A stretch of 29,013 bases of DNA from IMG/VR virus record IMGVR_UViG_3300032224_000217, positions 1-29,013 of that record. One strand, 5' to 3'. Shown here in pieces: positions 28,894 through 29,013 of this stretch (position 1 is the stretch's first letter; every line of letters starts with the position of its first letter). The notes below the pieces were generated by a model. It was not told the origin of the DNA. It searched no databases and worked only from the letters and a program-made list of their open reading frames with translations. This DNA is from a virus. The translations under genes and the position numbers were made by a program.

Positions 28894-29013
28894 TAGGGAA
28901 CTTAAAGTAATTGTTTAACTAACCGATGATAAAGCAGTGATATTCAAGGATATAGAAATGCATACTACAAATGTCGCAGAATTGAGTTATTAAGATATGA
29001 CTAATGATCTCAA
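28891..29013. repeat. Terminal direct repeat, right copy
   Basis: This is the exact second copy of bases 1-123. It contains the last codon (TAA) of terL, a short non-coding stretch, the TGAGTTATT element and the first 17 bases of the 53-aa gene. That small gene is therefore cut off at this end and complete only at the left end. Confidence 0.95.

Noticed and set aside
1-29013. Lysogeny genes, tRNAs, CRISPR arrays or insertion sequences
   Set aside because: No integrase or recombinase motif, cloverleaf, regularly spaced repeat set or transposase was seen. The end repeats are explained by circularity, not by a mobile element.

Overview
The window reads as one complete, circularly permuted or circularised genome of a small tailed bacteriophage, most likely a siphovirus infecting a member of the Bacteroidota. 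The first 123 bases recur exactly as the last 123 (1-123 = 28891-29013), so the unique genome is about 28,890 bp. The host guess rests on three promoters matching the Bacteroidota TTTG/TTG ... TAnnTTTG pattern, A-rich start-codon leaders without clear Shine-Dalgarno sites, a DUF3127-type SSB-like protein, a VirE_N-type primase, and structural proteins of the kind seen in flavobacterial phages. All genes lie on the + strand, mostly with ATGA or short overlaps. I see no integrase, classical repressor, tRNA, CRISPR array or insertion sequence, so nothing points to lysogeny. No tail sheath gene is visible, and a 784-aa tape measure implies a long non-contractile tail.

Layout, following the circle from the terminase: (1) packaging at 26.5-28.9 kb: a Cys-pair protein, a HAD-like fusion protein, a DUF5681 probable small terminase and TerL. 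(2) tail assembly at 0.1-7.7 kb: a tail-chaperone-like gene with a T9 slippery run and a convincing -1 frame continuation, tail terminator/completion proteins, two large baseplate/tail-tip proteins and the tape measure. (3) head and neck at 7.7-14.1 kb: an XkdF-like protease, a Cys-rich small protein, scaffold, major capsid protein, probable tail tube protein, portal and head-tail connector. (4) tail appendages at 14.1-16.1 kb, including a fibre with a C1q-like domain. (5) a lysis cassette at 16.1-17.8 kb: small membrane protein, holin, amidase and a one-polypeptide spanin. (6) a DnaQ-like exonuclease, then an early operon of small proteins from 18.7 kb ending with a DnaA-domain-IV protein and a strong terminator at 20.65 kb. 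(7) replication and recombination at 20.9-25.8 kb: primase/SF3 helicase, VRR-NUC nuclease, ERF annealing protein, lambda-exonuclease-like nuclease and SSB-like protein. (8) regulators at 25.7-26.5 kb: a small HTH protein and a sigma-70-like factor.

The genes suggest a simple programme. Host sigma would read the three TAnnTTTG promoters to express replication genes and the phage sigma factor. That factor may then turn on late genes. A 10-base word, TGAGTTATAT, sits just upstream of the tape measure, the scaffold/capsid operon and the portal operon, with a close variant ahead of the first gene after terL; it is the best candidate late promoter element. Other points of interest are the frameshift in the tail chaperone, an apparent foreign segment inside the small terminase gene, a beta-rich domain inserted into the head-tail connector, a C8 tract in the fibre gene, a possibly leaderless primase transcript and a candidate replication origin at 20.66-20.86 kb.
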